Assembly (NCBI RefSeq): GCF_011764565.1
Contig: NZ_AP022871.1
Location: 434,001 to 498,000, forward strand
Direction: 5' to 3'
DNA from: Phytohabitans suffuscus
GTDB lineage: Bacteria; Actinomycetota; Actinomycetes; Mycobacteriales; Micromonosporaceae
DNA length: 64,000 nucleotides
The notes under the pieces are model-generated. The model did not search any database. It was not told the origin of the DNA and saw only the letters and a program-made list of their open reading frames with translations. Numbering within the stretch: the first letter of the stretch is position 1; each line of letters opens with the position of its first letter. Both the position numbers and the translations under genes were made by a program. Shown piece by piece: positions 1 through 8,593 of the stretch.

Positions 1-262
1 TGCCGGGCACCCCGACGAGGATCGCCGGGATGCTGTTGCCGTAGTTGGTGCCGACCGTGATCGCGATGAGGAACGCGACGGCGGTGATCGGGCGGAGCCC
101 GAAGGTGAACGGCAGTGCGATGCCCACGGCGAGGGTGGTGGTCATGCCGGGGATGGCGCCGGCGACGCTGCCGAGGATCGCGCCGAGCGCGATGGCCAGC
201 AGCACCGCCGGGTCCGCGAGCATCGAGGTGGCGTTGGTGAAGGTGTCGAAGAAGAGGTCCAC
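1..262 (-). CDS. tctA: TctA large membrane subunit of a tripartite tricarboxylate transporter, partial (runs off the left edge)
   Basis: Only the N-terminal 87 residues lie in the window. They show a hydrophobic first helix and the conserved TctA signature with GAIPGM and the following TTLAVGIALPF and GNSIPAI segments, matching the complete TctA at 13512. The start is a GTG (complement of 260-262), 11 bp after the TctB stop. TctA forms the multi-helix channel that imports carboxylates using an ion gradient, together with TctB and a periplasmic-type TctC binding protein. It is the last visible gene of the tctC-amidohydrolase-tctB-tctA operon, whose promoter lies near 2.93-3.05 kb. Confidence 0.85.
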   Translation of the reverse strand, partial: MDLFFDTFTNATSMLADPAVLLAIALGAILGSVAGAIPGMTTTLAVGIALPFTFGLRPITAVAFLIAITVGTNYGNSIPAILVGVPG

Positions 263-273
263 GCCGGCCGCCC

Positions 274-777
274 TCAGCCCAGGTCGCCGAGGTAGGGGTC
301 GAGCGGCCCGAGGGGCAGCCGGACGCCGAGCAGCAGGTCGAAGACGCCGTAGCCGAAGGCGATGCCGAGCACGGTGATGACGGCCAGGCGCACCGGCGTC
401 CGCACTCCCATGATCCACAGGAGGGCCACGAGCAGGAACGGCGTCAGGATGAGGAAGCCGAGCGTGCCCAGCAGCAGGACGTAGACGAAGCAGATCGCCC
501 ACACGGCCATCGAGCGCAGCGTGTGTGCCGGCACGTCCGGCTCGTCGCTGGTCCCCTCCTCGCGCACGACGGTCGGCTCGCTACGCCATCGCACCAGGCG
601 GCGTCCGGCCAGGAGCAGCCCGCCCGCCATGATCAGCAGCCCGATCGCGATCGGCATCGCGCGGGAGCCGATCGGGTCCCGGATCCGGCCGAGGTTGATC
701 TGCGTGCCGAGGATCGCGATCACGAGGCCCAGCAAAGTGATCGCGGCGGCTACCGCCACGTCCTTTCGCCTGTCCAT
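274..777 (-). CDS. tctB: TctB small membrane subunit of a tripartite tricarboxylate transporter
   Basis: 167 residues with four predicted membrane segments: one near residues 8-26, one near 45-60 and a C-terminal pair from about 90 to 155. A charged, acidic loop lies between the halves. Size and topology fit the poorly conserved TctB family, and the position directly before TctA supports it. It is the accessory membrane subunit of a carboxylate importer. The sequence has little similarity to the second TctB at 15002, so the two transporters are not a recent duplication. The substrate cannot be read from the sequence. Confidence 0.8.
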   Translation of the reverse strand: MDRRKDVAVAAAITLLGLVIAILGTQINLGRIRDPIGSRAMPIAIGLLIMAGGLLLAGRRLVRWRSEPTVVREEGTSDEPDVPAHTLRSMAVWAICFVYVLLLGTLGFLILTPFLLVALLWIMGVRTPVRLAVITVLGIAFGYGVFDLLLGVRLPLGPLDPYLGDLG

Positions 778-822
778 GGACGCCTCTTCCTGTCTGTACT
801 ATGTGGACACCGCGCGGGGGTC

Positions 823-1833
823 CTACCGGGACGTCGCGACGAGCGGGCCGAGGATGGCCTGGAGGTTGCCGCCGAGGATGGCGGCCTTCTCCTCCTCGGT
901 GAACGCGCTCGACGCGCCGATCTGTCCGGAGACCTCGGCCATGCCCATGTCCGCGGGGTAGTCGGTGCCGATGACGACGCGGTCCGCGCCGACGAAGTCG
1001 ACGAGGTGGCGCAGGGTCCGCTCGTCGTGCGTGAGGGTGTCGTAGAGGAAGCGGCGGTAGAGCGCGCCCGGCGAGTGCTCCGGGCTCTTCTCCACCTCCT
1101 TGCGCACGCGGTACGTGTGCTCCAGCCGGCCCACGGCGGCGGCCACGTAGCCGCCACCGTGGGCGAGGCAGACGTTCAGCTTCGGCACCGCGGCGAGCCG
1201 GCCGCTCATCATGAGCGACGCGGCGGCGATCGTGGTCTCGAGCGGGTTGCCGATCGCGTTGCGCAGGTAGTAGCGGTCCAGCTCGCCGGTGTGCCGCTGG
1301 TCCATCGGGTGGATGAAGACGAAGGCGCCGGCGGCCTGCGCCGCCTCGAAGAACGGCACCAGCGTCTCGTCGTCGAGGTTGCGGCCGGCGATGTTGGTGC
1401 CGATCGAGAAGCCGGCGATGCCGGGCAGCGCCATGGCCCGATCGATCTCGGCGACCGACGCCTCGACGTCCTGCAGGGGAAGGGTTCCCAGGCCGAGGAA
1501 CCGGCCCGGGAACCGCTTGGTGAGGGCGGAGAGCTCGTCGTTCACGTCCTTCGACGCCGCGATGTTGTCCGCGGCCGCCACCTCGTACCGGAACAGCGGT
1601 GGCAGCAGCGAGAGCATCTCGAGGTCGATCCCGCGGGCGTCCATGCGGGCGACGCGCTGCTCCATCGACTCGAAGTGCCGGGGCGAGCCGAAGGTGAACC
1701 GTCGGGGCCCGGTCTCCGAGACGAGGATGCCGGCGTCGTTGACGCTGAACAGGGTCCCGTGCCAGTCGCCGCCGCGCTCGCGCGCCCGGCGCCCGGACTC
1801 GGGCAGGAAGTGGCAGTGAACGTCGATCCTCAT
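823..1833 (-). CDS. ACMSD-like metal-dependent amidohydrolase or decarboxylase (Amidohydro_2 family)
   Basis: 336 residues of the amidohydrolase-2 (aminocarboxymuconate-semialdehyde decarboxylase-like) fold. Metal-ligand motifs are visible: H6-x-H8 in DVHCHF, a His in FIHPMD at about residue 170, a His in LAHGGGY at about 225 and an Asp in IGTDYP near 287. Members hydrolyse or decarboxylate (often aromatic) carboxylic acids in the cytoplasm. It lies between tctC and tctB in the transporter operon, which suggests it acts on the imported carboxylate or a close derivative; that link is inference. Decarboxylase and hydrolase activity cannot be told apart from the sequence. Confidence 0.8.
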   Translation of the reverse strand: MRIDVHCHFLPESGRRARERGGDWHGTLFSVNDAGILVSETGPRRFTFGSPRHFESMEQRVARMDARGIDLEMLSLLPPLFRYEVAAADNIAASKDVNDELSALTKRFPGRFLGLGTLPLQDVEASVAEIDRAMALPGIAGFSIGTNIAGRNLDDETLVPFFEAAQAAGAFVFIHPMDQRHTGELDRYYLRNAIGNPLETTIAAASLMMSGRLAAVPKLNVCLAHGGGYVAAAVGRLEHTYRVRKEVEKSPEHSPGALYRRFLYDTLTHDERTLRHLVDFVGADRVVIGTDYPADMGMAEVSGQIGASSAFTEEEKAAILGGNLQAILGPLVATSR

Positions 1834-1840
1834 GGGTTAC

Positions 1841-2928
1841 CTACTTCTGGTCGTACGCGAGCCCGAGGTCGCGGATGACGGGTTCGGCGAAGGCGTATGC
1901 GTCGGCCACGATCTTGCTGATCTCCTCGCCGTTGAGCACGACGCTCTGCGCGCCGGGCAGGTTGGCGATGCGCTCCTTCGGCGCCGGCTGCTCGCCGGCC
2001 TTCTTGAACAGCTCGAAGAGCCAGTCCTTGTGGGCCTGCGAGACCTCCGGGGCGGCGATGAAGCCGCGGTAGGAGACCCAGGGCTCGTCCGGCAGGCCGA
2101 TGCCGGTCGTGGTGACCGCGTTGGACCAGTCACCGGGTGCCGTGGCCTCCTTGGAGACGACCAGCAGCGCGGTGACCTTGCCGGCCTGCTCGTGGCTGCG
2201 GGCCACCGCGGGGTCAGCATCGTGAAGTCCGCCTCGCCGGCCGCCACCGCGGTGGCGGCGTCGGTGCTGCCCTCCATCGGGATGACCTTCGCGTTCCAAC
2301 TGCCGGCCTTCATGAGGCGGTTGGTGGCGATGTCCAGCAGGCTGCCGGAGGCCGCCGCGTACCGCAGGGTGTTGGGCGCGGCCTTGGCGGCGTCGACCAT
2401 CTCCTGGTAGCTCTTCCACGGCGCGTTGGAGCGGCTGACCAGGACGAACGGGGTCTGCTCGGTGACGATGACCGGCTTGAAGTCGTCGATCGTCATCCCG
2501 AACTCGTCCTCGATCGGCTCGGTGAGCAGGTCGAGGGAGGCGCCGACCATGGCCGCCACCTCGACGATGTAGCCCTCCTTGCCACCGGCCTGGTCCTGCA
2601 TGTACTGGATGCCGGCCCAGGTGCCGAAGGTCGGGTAGTTCTGGTCGCGGACCTCGATCGCGACCGGGGAGATGTCCTGCAGCGCGGTCTGGATCGCCCG
2701 CGCGTACAGCCCGTCGTCGTGCTCGGGAGCGTCCGCGTTGAGAAGGGTGATCGGGCGGCTGGGGAAGCCGTCCGGAAGGGGCTGGAGCTTGCCGTCCTTG
2801 TACTCCGGGGTCCAGCCTTCGTTACTCGCCCCACTGTCGCCGCCTGTCTCGGTGTCACCCGAGTTACAGCCGGCGGCGACGAGCAGGACCAAGAGCGCAG
2901 CCGCTATGGCATTCCTGAATCTGGTCAC
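1841..2928 (-). CDS. tctC: TctC-type substrate-binding lipoprotein of the tripartite tricarboxylate transporter (interrupted by a 1-nt deletion)
   Basis: The N-terminal part (to about residue 240) has a signal peptide ending in the lipobox VAAGC and reads normally until MLTP. The remaining third continues in the next frame from VARSHEQAG to the stop at 1841. Adding one base to the C run at 2210-2213 restores a 362-residue TctC-family protein (the family is usually 320-360). The protein would be anchored outside the membrane and would deliver a carboxylate to TctA/TctB. It heads the operon and has an operator-like 17-mer about 70 bp upstream. It is related to the second TctC at 12459 (shared LxPLxDGFPxRPxTL segment near the N terminus). 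Confidence 0.8.
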
Positions 2929-2998
2929 GATTGCCTCCGATGTGGTGCCCGGTCCTTAGGCCTCAGCGGAAGGGCCAGTCGCTAGGCAGTGAGTACAC

Positions 2999-3015
2999 TG
3001 CATGCTTTGTATACA
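2999..3015 (-). promoter_or_regulatory. Operator-like 17-mer, copy 1 (TGCATGCTTTGTATACA)
   Basis: TGCATGCTTTGTATACA lies in the gap between tctC (start 2928) and the ThDP gene. It differs at only three positions from each of the 17-mers at 12303 and 12388 (read in matching orientation). The half-sites TGCAT and ATRCA form an imperfect palindrome, as expected for a dimeric regulator. It would control the tctC-amidohydrolase-tctB-tctA operon. The regulator itself is not recognisable in this part of the window. Confidence 0.6.
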
Positions 3016-3088
3016 GCCGGCATCTGGATCTGTCAACGAATCTGAACCAAGCCGAAATGCTGCGGAAACTCCAGCACGGCAAGATCGT

Positions 3089-4684
3089 TCATCCGTTGTG
3101 GGAGATGAACTTGTCGGCCACGACCGACCGGGTGACCAGGGCATCCACCAGCACCGGACCGTTCGTCGGCAGCTCCTCCGCCAACCGGCCGAGGTCGTCG
3201 CCCTGACGCCAGGTCACCGCCGCCACCCCGAGCGCCCGCGCCACGGCCGCGAAGTCGGTCCGGGGAAACAGCGCCAGGTCCTCGGGCAGCCCGTGGCGGC
3301 GTAGATGGTGGATCTCCGCGCCGTACGCGCTGTCGTTGAGCACGAGCACGGTCACCGGCGCGCCCACCCGTCCCAGCGTCTCCAGCTCGCCCAGGGACAT
3401 CAGAGCTCCCCCGTCGCCGACCACGACGAGGGTCGGCGCGTCCCGTCCCAGCGCGGCGCCGATCCCGGTCGCCGTCGACAGGCCGACCGACCCGAAACCC
3501 AGCGCCGCCAGGAACCGCCCGGCACCGGCGGACACCAGCTGGCTCGGGAAGGTCGTGAAGTGCCCGACGTCGAGCACCACCTGCCGCCGCGGCGCCAGGA
3601 CCCGGTCGACCGCGCGGAGCACCTCGCGGGGGTCGAGGCCGCCGCCGTCGCCGCCGTCGGGACTTCGCGCCGCCGCCGCGATCCGGCTCGCCACCGCCGG
3701 GGTACGCCGGCGGGTGCCACCGCCGCTCACCGAGTCCAGGAGCCGGCGCACGACGGCGCGCGCGTCACCGCGGACCGCGACCTCGGCGTCCCCGCGCGGT
3801 GACAGGTCACAGTGGACGATCCGCGCGCCGCGCAGCAGGGTGCCGCCGTCGGTGGTGTAGCCGCCCAGCCCGACACCGGCCGCGAGCACGACGTCGGACT
3901 CGCCGACGAGCTCGCGGGTCAGCGGCGTGCTGTACCCGCCGCACACCCCGAGGTCGAACGGATCCGGCGCGAACAGCCCCTTCGCCGGCAGCGAGGTGGC
4001 CAGCAGCGCTCCGGTGCGCTCGGCCAGCTGGCGCAGCTCCGGGCCGGCCCCGCTCCACAGCGCGCCCCGCCCGGCGAGCACCAGCGGGCGTTCCGCGCCC
4101 CGCAGCAGTGCCCCGGCGCGCGCGACGGCGTCGCCGTCCGGCTCGGGCGGCGGGTCGGGTGGCGCCGGCTCGTGCCACGGGTCCTGCGGCGCGGCGGGGC
4201 CGGAGAGCAGGCCGGCGCCGATGTTCACGACCACCGGCAGCCGCCGCGCGGCGGCGACCGCGAACGCCTCGCGTACCGCCGCCGACAGCGCCGACGACTC
4301 CCGGCAGTCGACGACGCGGGCACCGGTCCAGCCGAGCATCGCCGGGTGGTCGGCGCGCTGGGCGTTCCAGGCCGGCGCGTCCCGGATGTCGCCGACCACG
4401 AGCACGACCGGCAGCCGGTCCCGTACCGCCGAGCGGAGCCCGGTCAGCGCGTTGCTCAGCCCCGGGCCGTGGGTGACGGTGCAGGCGGTGGGGCGGCCGG
4501 CGGCCCAGGCGTGGCCCGCCGCCATGCTCACCGCGGCGGTCTCCTGCCGCGCGCCGACGAACCGTACGCCCCGTGCCACGAGCGTGGCGGCCAGCGCGAG
4601 GTTCGTGTTGCCGAGCAGGCCGAAGAGCGTACGCACGCCGGACTCCACCAGGGCGTCGGCGACGGCGTCGTACCCGTGGCCCAT
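3089..4684 (-). CDS. Thiamine-diphosphate-dependent enzyme (acetolactate synthase / benzoylformate decarboxylase superfamily)
   Basis: 531 residues with the three-domain ThDP-enzyme layout. The N-terminal Pyr domain has the activating Glu in RQETAAVSMAAG near residue 50 and the HGPGLSNALTG segment. A middle Rossmann-like domain starts near residue 190. The C-terminal PP domain has the ThDP/Mg motif GDGGALMSLGELETL followed by LNDSAYG. Such enzymes decarboxylate 2-oxo acids or oxalyl/2-hydroxyacyl-CoA, or ligate aldehydes; the substrate is not determined here. It is the last gene of the CoA-catabolic operon beginning at 12278 and starts just after the preceding crotonase gene stops. Confidence 0.8.
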   Translation of the reverse strand: MGHGYDAVADALVESGVRTLFGLLGNTNLALAATLVARGVRFVGARQETAAVSMAAGHAWAAGRPTACTVTHGPGLSNALTGLRSAVRDRLPVVLVVGDIRDAPAWNAQRADHPAMLGWTGARVVDCRESSALSAAVREAFAVAAARRLPVVVNIGAGLLSGPAAPQDPWHEPAPPDPPPEPDGDAVARAGALLRGAERPLVLAGRGALWSGAGPELRQLAERTGALLATSLPAKGLFAPDPFDLGVCGGYSTPLTRELVGESDVVLAAGVGLGGYTTDGGTLLRGARIVHCDLSPRGDAEVAVRGDARAVVRRLLDSVSGGGTRRRTPAVASRIAAAARSPDGGDGGGLDPREVLRAVDRVLAPRRQVVLDVGHFTTFPSQLVSAGAGRFLAALGFGSVGLSTATGIGAALGRDAPTLVVVGDGGALMSLGELETLGRVGAPVTVLVLNDSAYGAEIHHLRRHGLPEDLALFPRTDFAAVARALGVAAVTWRQGDDLGRLAEELPTNGPVLVDALVTRSVVADKFISHNG

Positions 4685-4685
4685 G

Positions 4686-5459
4686 TCAGTCGCCCCCTTC
4701 GGCCGCGGCCGCCGAGGCGGCCAGCCACGCGCGGTGCATCCGGTTGGCCATACCGCCGAAGCGGCGTACCTCGGTCATCCGCTCGGTGTCCTGCGCCAGG
4801 CGCAGGGCGAGCTTGGCGTACCGGGCCATGCCGCGCGGTTTCGCCGCGACCTCGCCGGCGATGAGCAGGGCGGTGTCCCGGCCCTGCCCCGGCTCGGCGA
4901 GCCGGGACACCAGCCCGATCCGCTCGGCCTCGGTGCCCGAGACCCGCCGCCCGGTCAGGATGATGTCGCCGGCCCGTTGCAGCCCGACCATGCGCGGCAG
5001 CCACCAGGCCATCGCGGTCGGCGACAGGCCGAGGGCCAGGTGCGCCTCGGCGAAGTAGCCGGCGGGCTCGGCGACGCAGATGTCGCAGCCGAGGGCGAGG
5101 CCCATCCCGAGCCCGACCGCCGGCCCGTCGACGACCGCGATCGTGGTGACCTCGCACGCGTCGAGCAGCTCGGCCTCCCGGCCCATCAGGTTCGGCCACC
5201 GCCACGGCGAGTCGGCGCGGCGGCGCCGCTCGACCACGCCGAGATCCGCGCCCGCGCAGAACGCCCCACCGGTGCCGCGCACGATCAGCGCCGCCGCGTC
5301 CGGCGCGGCGTTCACCAGCTCCACGACGTCCGCGAGGCCGACCATCATCTGCTCGGTCAGCGCGTTGCGCCGCTCGGGCCGGTCGATGACCAGCTCGTAC
5401 ACGCCGGACTCGACCTCCTCCAGGACGAACCCGGGAATGTCTACAAGGGACTTCGTCAT
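4686..5459 (-). CDS. Enoyl-CoA hydratase/isomerase (crotonase) family protein, non-canonical active site
   Basis: 257 residues of the crotonase fold with the oxyanion-hole segments RNALTEQM near the N terminus, GGAFCAGADL near residue 70, and VDGPAVGLGMGLALGCD near 115. By eye, the two catalytic glutamates of canonical hydratases are absent: the GGGCE position reads GLGMG and the second Glu aligns with His in EAHLALG. It is therefore a CoA-thioester enzyme of the superfamily, perhaps an isomerase, hydrolase or C-C lyase, rather than a simple hydratase. The start ATG at 5459 overlaps the stop of the MFS gene (ATGA), so the genes are translationally coupled. Confidence 0.8.
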   Translation of the reverse strand: MTKSLVDIPGFVLEEVESGVYELVIDRPERRNALTEQMMVGLADVVELVNAAPDAAALIVRGTGGAFCAGADLGVVERRRRADSPWRWPNLMGREAELLDACEVTTIAVVDGPAVGLGMGLALGCDICVAEPAGYFAEAHLALGLSPTAMAWWLPRMVGLQRAGDIILTGRRVSGTEAERIGLVSRLAEPGQGRDTALLIAGEVAAKPRGMARYAKLALRLAQDTERMTEVRRFGGMANRMHRAWLAASAAAAEGGD

Positions 5460-6670
5460 CTCGCCTCCAGCGGTCGCCGGTTGGTCAGCAGTACGGCCGT
5501 CGCGGCCCCGGTCGCGAGGCAGCCCAGGATGGTCCACAGTGGTCGGTAGCCGAGGTACCTGATGACAAGCCCGGATACGACCGGGCCGGTGGCCGAGCCG
5601 ATGGCCAGGCCGGTGCGGATGACCCCGGTCGCGTAGCCGGGTGAGGTGGGCAGCAGCCGCACCGCGCCGAGATGGATCAGGCCCTGCCACGCCCAGCCGA
5701 GGCCGAACGCGAGCACCGCGCCCACCGGCAGCAGCCACCCGCTCGCCCCGATGAGCACGAAGTAGCCGCTCGCGCCGGCGCCGAGCACGAGTCCACCTTG
5801 GACGAACGGGCGCCACTGGCGGCGGTCGGCCAGCCAGCCCATCCAGACCCGCATGGTGACGTTGACCGCGCTCGCCACCGCCACCGTCACGCCGGCCAGC
5901 GCCGGTGCCATCCCCCGGTCGACCGCGAAGAGCACGAAGAACGCGCCGAGCGAGCTGGTGGTGAACGTGGCCACCGAGAACGCGACGGCCATGCTCCGCA
6001 ACCGCCGCCGCTGCGCGGCCGGCACGGGGGCGTCGACCCGCCCGCCCGTCGCGGCCGGGCCCGCCGGGGTGCGGTGCCGCCACCGGGTCAGCACCACGGC
6101 CAGCACCGGGAACGCGGCGGCGAACGCGAACGCCCACCGCCATCCGGCCCGCTCGGCGAAGAGCGGCGCGCACACGCCCGCCAGCACGGTCGCCGCCGGT
6201 ACGGCTGCCTGCTTCACCCCGAACGCGAGGCCCTGCCGCCGCGCGGGGACGGTGTCGACGATCGCCAGGTTGGTGGTACCCATGCCGTACGACTGGACGA
6301 CCGCGCTGGCGACGAGTCCCACGGTCAGCAGCAGCGCGCCGTTCGCGAAGCCGCCGAGCAGTGCCATCGGTACCAGCGCCGCGGCCGCCGCCACGTAGAG
6401 GCCGCGCTGCCAGGTCTGCCGGTCGACGATCCGCCCCAGCCACACCGCGGTCGCGCCGGAGACGGCGTAGAACGACCCGACCGCGAGGCCCAGGGTGCTC
6501 TCCCGCAGGCCGATGTCCCGCTCCAGGTACGGCGCGAGCGTGGCGACGAGGAAGAGCGGCAGCGAGATGGCGGCCTGCAGCGCGACCACCGCGGCGATCG
6601 CCGACACCGACCGGGAGCCGCGGCGCGGGGCGGCCCGCGCCGGCTCAGCCGCGGCGGGGTAGGAGCCCAC
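5456..6670 (-). CDS. MFS transporter
   Basis: 404 residues with about twelve membrane segments and the MFS loop motif GRIVDRQTWQRG after helix 2. It resembles the oxalate/formate antiporter and aromatic-acid carrier groups in length. It overlaps the acyl-CoA dehydrogenase gene upstream by 26 bp and the crotonase gene downstream by 4 bp, so it belongs to the CoA-catabolic operon. It may import the carboxylate substrate or export a product; the sequence does not decide. It is a third potential carboxylate carrier besides the two tripartite systems. Confidence 0.8.
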   Translation of the reverse strand: MGSYPAAAEPARAAPRRGSRSVSAIAAVVALQAAISLPLFLVATLAPYLERDIGLRESTLGLAVGSFYAVSGATAVWLGRIVDRQTWQRGLYVAAAAALVPMALLGGFANGALLLTVGLVASAVVQSYGMGTTNLAIVDTVPARRQGLAFGVKQAAVPAATVLAGVCAPLFAERAGWRWAFAFAAAFPVLAVVLTRWRHRTPAGPAATGGRVDAPVPAAQRRRLRSMAVAFSVATFTTSSLGAFFVLFAVDRGMAPALAGVTVAVASAVNVTMRVWMGWLADRRQWRPFVQGGLVLGAGASGYFVLIGASGWLLPVGAVLAFGLGWAWQGLIHLGAVRLLPTSPGYATGVIRTGLAIGSATGPVVSGLVIRYLGYRPLWTILGCLATGAATAVLLTNRRPLEAR

Positions 6671-7817
6671 GGGCGATGACCAGCTTCTGTACCTCGGTCG
6701 CGCCCTCGACCACCCGGGTGACCCGCAGCGCCCGCAGCCAGTGCTCCAGCGGCATCTCCTGGCACAGCCCGATCCCGCCGTGGATCTGGATGGCCTGGTC
6801 GACCACCCGGTACGCGGTCTCGGTCGCGACGAGCTTCGCGGCGGAGGTCTTCAGGGGCGAGGGCTTGCCCGCGTCGACCGCCGCGGCGGCGTCCCGCACG
6901 ATGAGCCGGGCGGCGTGCAGCTCCATCGCGCAGTCGGCGAGCATCCACTGGATGCCCTGCCGTTCGGCGAGCGGGCGGCCGAAGGTGGACCGGTCCCCCG
7001 CGTACGCGATCGCCATCTCCAGGGCGAGCTGGGCCACGCCGACCGCGCGGGCCGCCAGCGACAGCCGGCCCCGGGCGAGCCACTTCTTGGCCAGCTCGAA
7101 GCCGCGGCCGGGCTCGCCGAGCAGGTTCTCCTCGGGCACCTCGACGCCGTCCAGCACGACCTCGTAGGTGTGGTGGTCGCGGATGACGGCGACCTTGCGG
7201 TAGGTGAAGCCGGGCGACTCGCGCGGGACGATGAACGCGCTGATCCCGCCGCCCTTCTCGGCCAGGCTGCCGGTGCGGGCCAGCACGACGCCGAGGGGGG
7301 CCTCGCCGACCCGGCTGATGAACTGCTTGCGGCCGGTGATCCGCCAGCCCCTGGCGGTCCGCTCGGCCCGGGTCTGTATCGCGCGAGCCGGGTCCGAGCC
7401 GCCGGAGGGCTCGGTGATGGCCACGTACCACTGCTGGCCCTGCTCGACGGTGGGCAGCAGGTACCTGGCCCGCTGCTCGTCGTCCGCCTCCAGCAGGAAC
7501 ACCGGCGGGTCGTACCCGAACGCGCCGTCGCCCGGGTCGGGCAGCGAGTACGTGTGCCGTACCGCCTGCTCGATGACCGCGACCATCTGGCTGGGGCTCA
7601 GCCCCGCGCCGCCGTACTCGGCCGGGGTCGAGAAGCACCACAGGCCGTTGGCCTTCGCCTTGCGCTGCAGCTCGGCCCGGACGTCGGGTGGGATGCCGGT
7701 GGCGCCGGCGGCCCGCAGCTCCGCCTCGACCGGGACGACCTCCCGCTCGACGAACGCGCGGGTCGTCTCCTCGAACGGCCGCAGCTCGTCGGTGCCCTCG
7801 GGTTCGAACGGGTTCAC
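6645..7817 (-). CDS. Acyl-CoA dehydrogenase
   Basis: 390 residues with the full acyl-CoA dehydrogenase layout. An N-terminal helical domain is followed by the FAD-binding motif YVAITEPSGGSDPA near residue 130, the middle beta domain, and the C-terminal domain with GDRSTFGRPLAERQ, QIHGGIGLCQEMPLEHW and the catalytic Glu in VVEGATEVQKLVIAR. It catalyses FAD-dependent alpha,beta-desaturation of an acyl-CoA, passing electrons to ETF. It follows the second crotonase gene with an ATGA overlap and fits a modified beta-oxidation of the CoA ester made by the ligase at 8594. Confidence 0.9.
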   Translation of the reverse strand: MNPFEPEGTDELRPFEETTRAFVEREVVPVEAELRAAGATGIPPDVRAELQRKAKANGLWCFSTPAEYGGAGLSPSQMVAVIEQAVRHTYSLPDPGDGAFGYDPPVFLLEADDEQRARYLLPTVEQGQQWYVAITEPSGGSDPARAIQTRAERTARGWRITGRKQFISRVGEAPLGVVLARTGSLAEKGGGISAFIVPRESPGFTYRKVAVIRDHHTYEVVLDGVEVPEENLLGEPGRGFELAKKWLARGRLSLAARAVGVAQLALEMAIAYAGDRSTFGRPLAERQGIQWMLADCAMELHAARLIVRDAAAAVDAGKPSPLKTSAAKLVATETAYRVVDQAIQIHGGIGLCQEMPLEHWLRALRVTRVVEGATEVQKLVIARGLLPRRG

Positions 7818-8590
7818 CCGCGCGCCTCCTTACGTTCCCGCCGGGCGCGCATCGCCCGTACCGCCTCGATGTGCTCGGGGGTCTCCTGCAACAGCGCGAA
7901 CGAGGACCAGGCCTGCTCCATGCTGTCCAGGACGTCCATCGTGTAGGCCCGCTGGACCAGGCGCTTGGTGACCCGTACCGCGGGTGCGGGCTTGCCGGCC
8001 AGCACCCCGGCGAACGCGGCGACCTCCGCGTCGAGGTCCTCGGTCACCGTGCGCACGAGACCGAGGCCGGCCGCTTCGTGCGCGGTCACCTTCTCGCCGA
8101 CCAGCAGGATCTCCATCGCGCGGGCCGGGCCGAGCAGGCGGGTCAGCAGCCACGCGCTGCCGAAGCCCGGCGTCAGCCCGAGGTCGACGAAGCCCAGCCG
8201 CAGGTACGCGCGGGGATGGGCGAAGCGGAAGTCGCACCAGAGGGCGAGGTCGACGCCGGCGCCGATGGCCGGCCCGTTGAGCGCCGCCACCACCGGCTTG
8301 TCCAGCCGGGTGAAGCTGCGCGCGAGCCGGCCGACGCCGCCGGCGAGGTAGTCCCGCTTGGCCAGCGGGGACGGGCGCTGCTCGCCCATGCGCGCGGTGT
8401 CGCCGCCGGCGCAGAAGAAGTCGCCGGCCGCGGTGAGCACGATGACCCGTACCGAGTCGGTCGCCGCCGCGGTGTCCAGCGCGTCGGCGAGGTCGGCGAG
8501 CACCTCGGCCGTCAACGCGTTGCGCTTGGCCTCGTTCTGGATCCGGACGCGCAGCACGCCCGGGGCGGTCTCGGTGCTCTCGACGGTCAT
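7814..8590 (-). CDS. Enoyl-CoA hydratase/isomerase (crotonase) family protein
   Basis: 258 residues of the crotonase superfamily. Visible segments are KRNALTAEV, the oxyanion-hole FFCAGGDTARM near residue 60, and NGPAIGAGVDLALWCD near 105. The position of the first catalytic Glu is Asp (GAGVD) and the second aligns with Phe, with an Asp two residues later in FVDLGL. That pattern is seen in isomerase-type members more than in hydratases; the assignment is by eye. It overlaps the acyl-CoA dehydrogenase start by 4 bp and follows the acyl-CoA synthetase after 3 bp, so it is part of the same operon. Confidence 0.8.
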   Translation of the reverse strand: MTVESTETAPGVLRVRIQNEAKRNALTAEVLADLADALDTAAATDSVRVIVLTAAGDFFCAGGDTARMGEQRPSPLAKRDYLAGGVGRLARSFTRLDKPVVAALNGPAIGAGVDLALWCDFRFAHPRAYLRLGFVDLGLTPGFGSAWLLTRLLGPARAMEILLVGEKVTAHEAAGLGLVRTVTEDLDAEVAAFAGVLAGKPAPAVRVTKRLVQRAYTMDVLDSMEQAWSSFALLQETPEHIEAVRAMRARRERKEARG

Positions 8591-8593
8591 GCG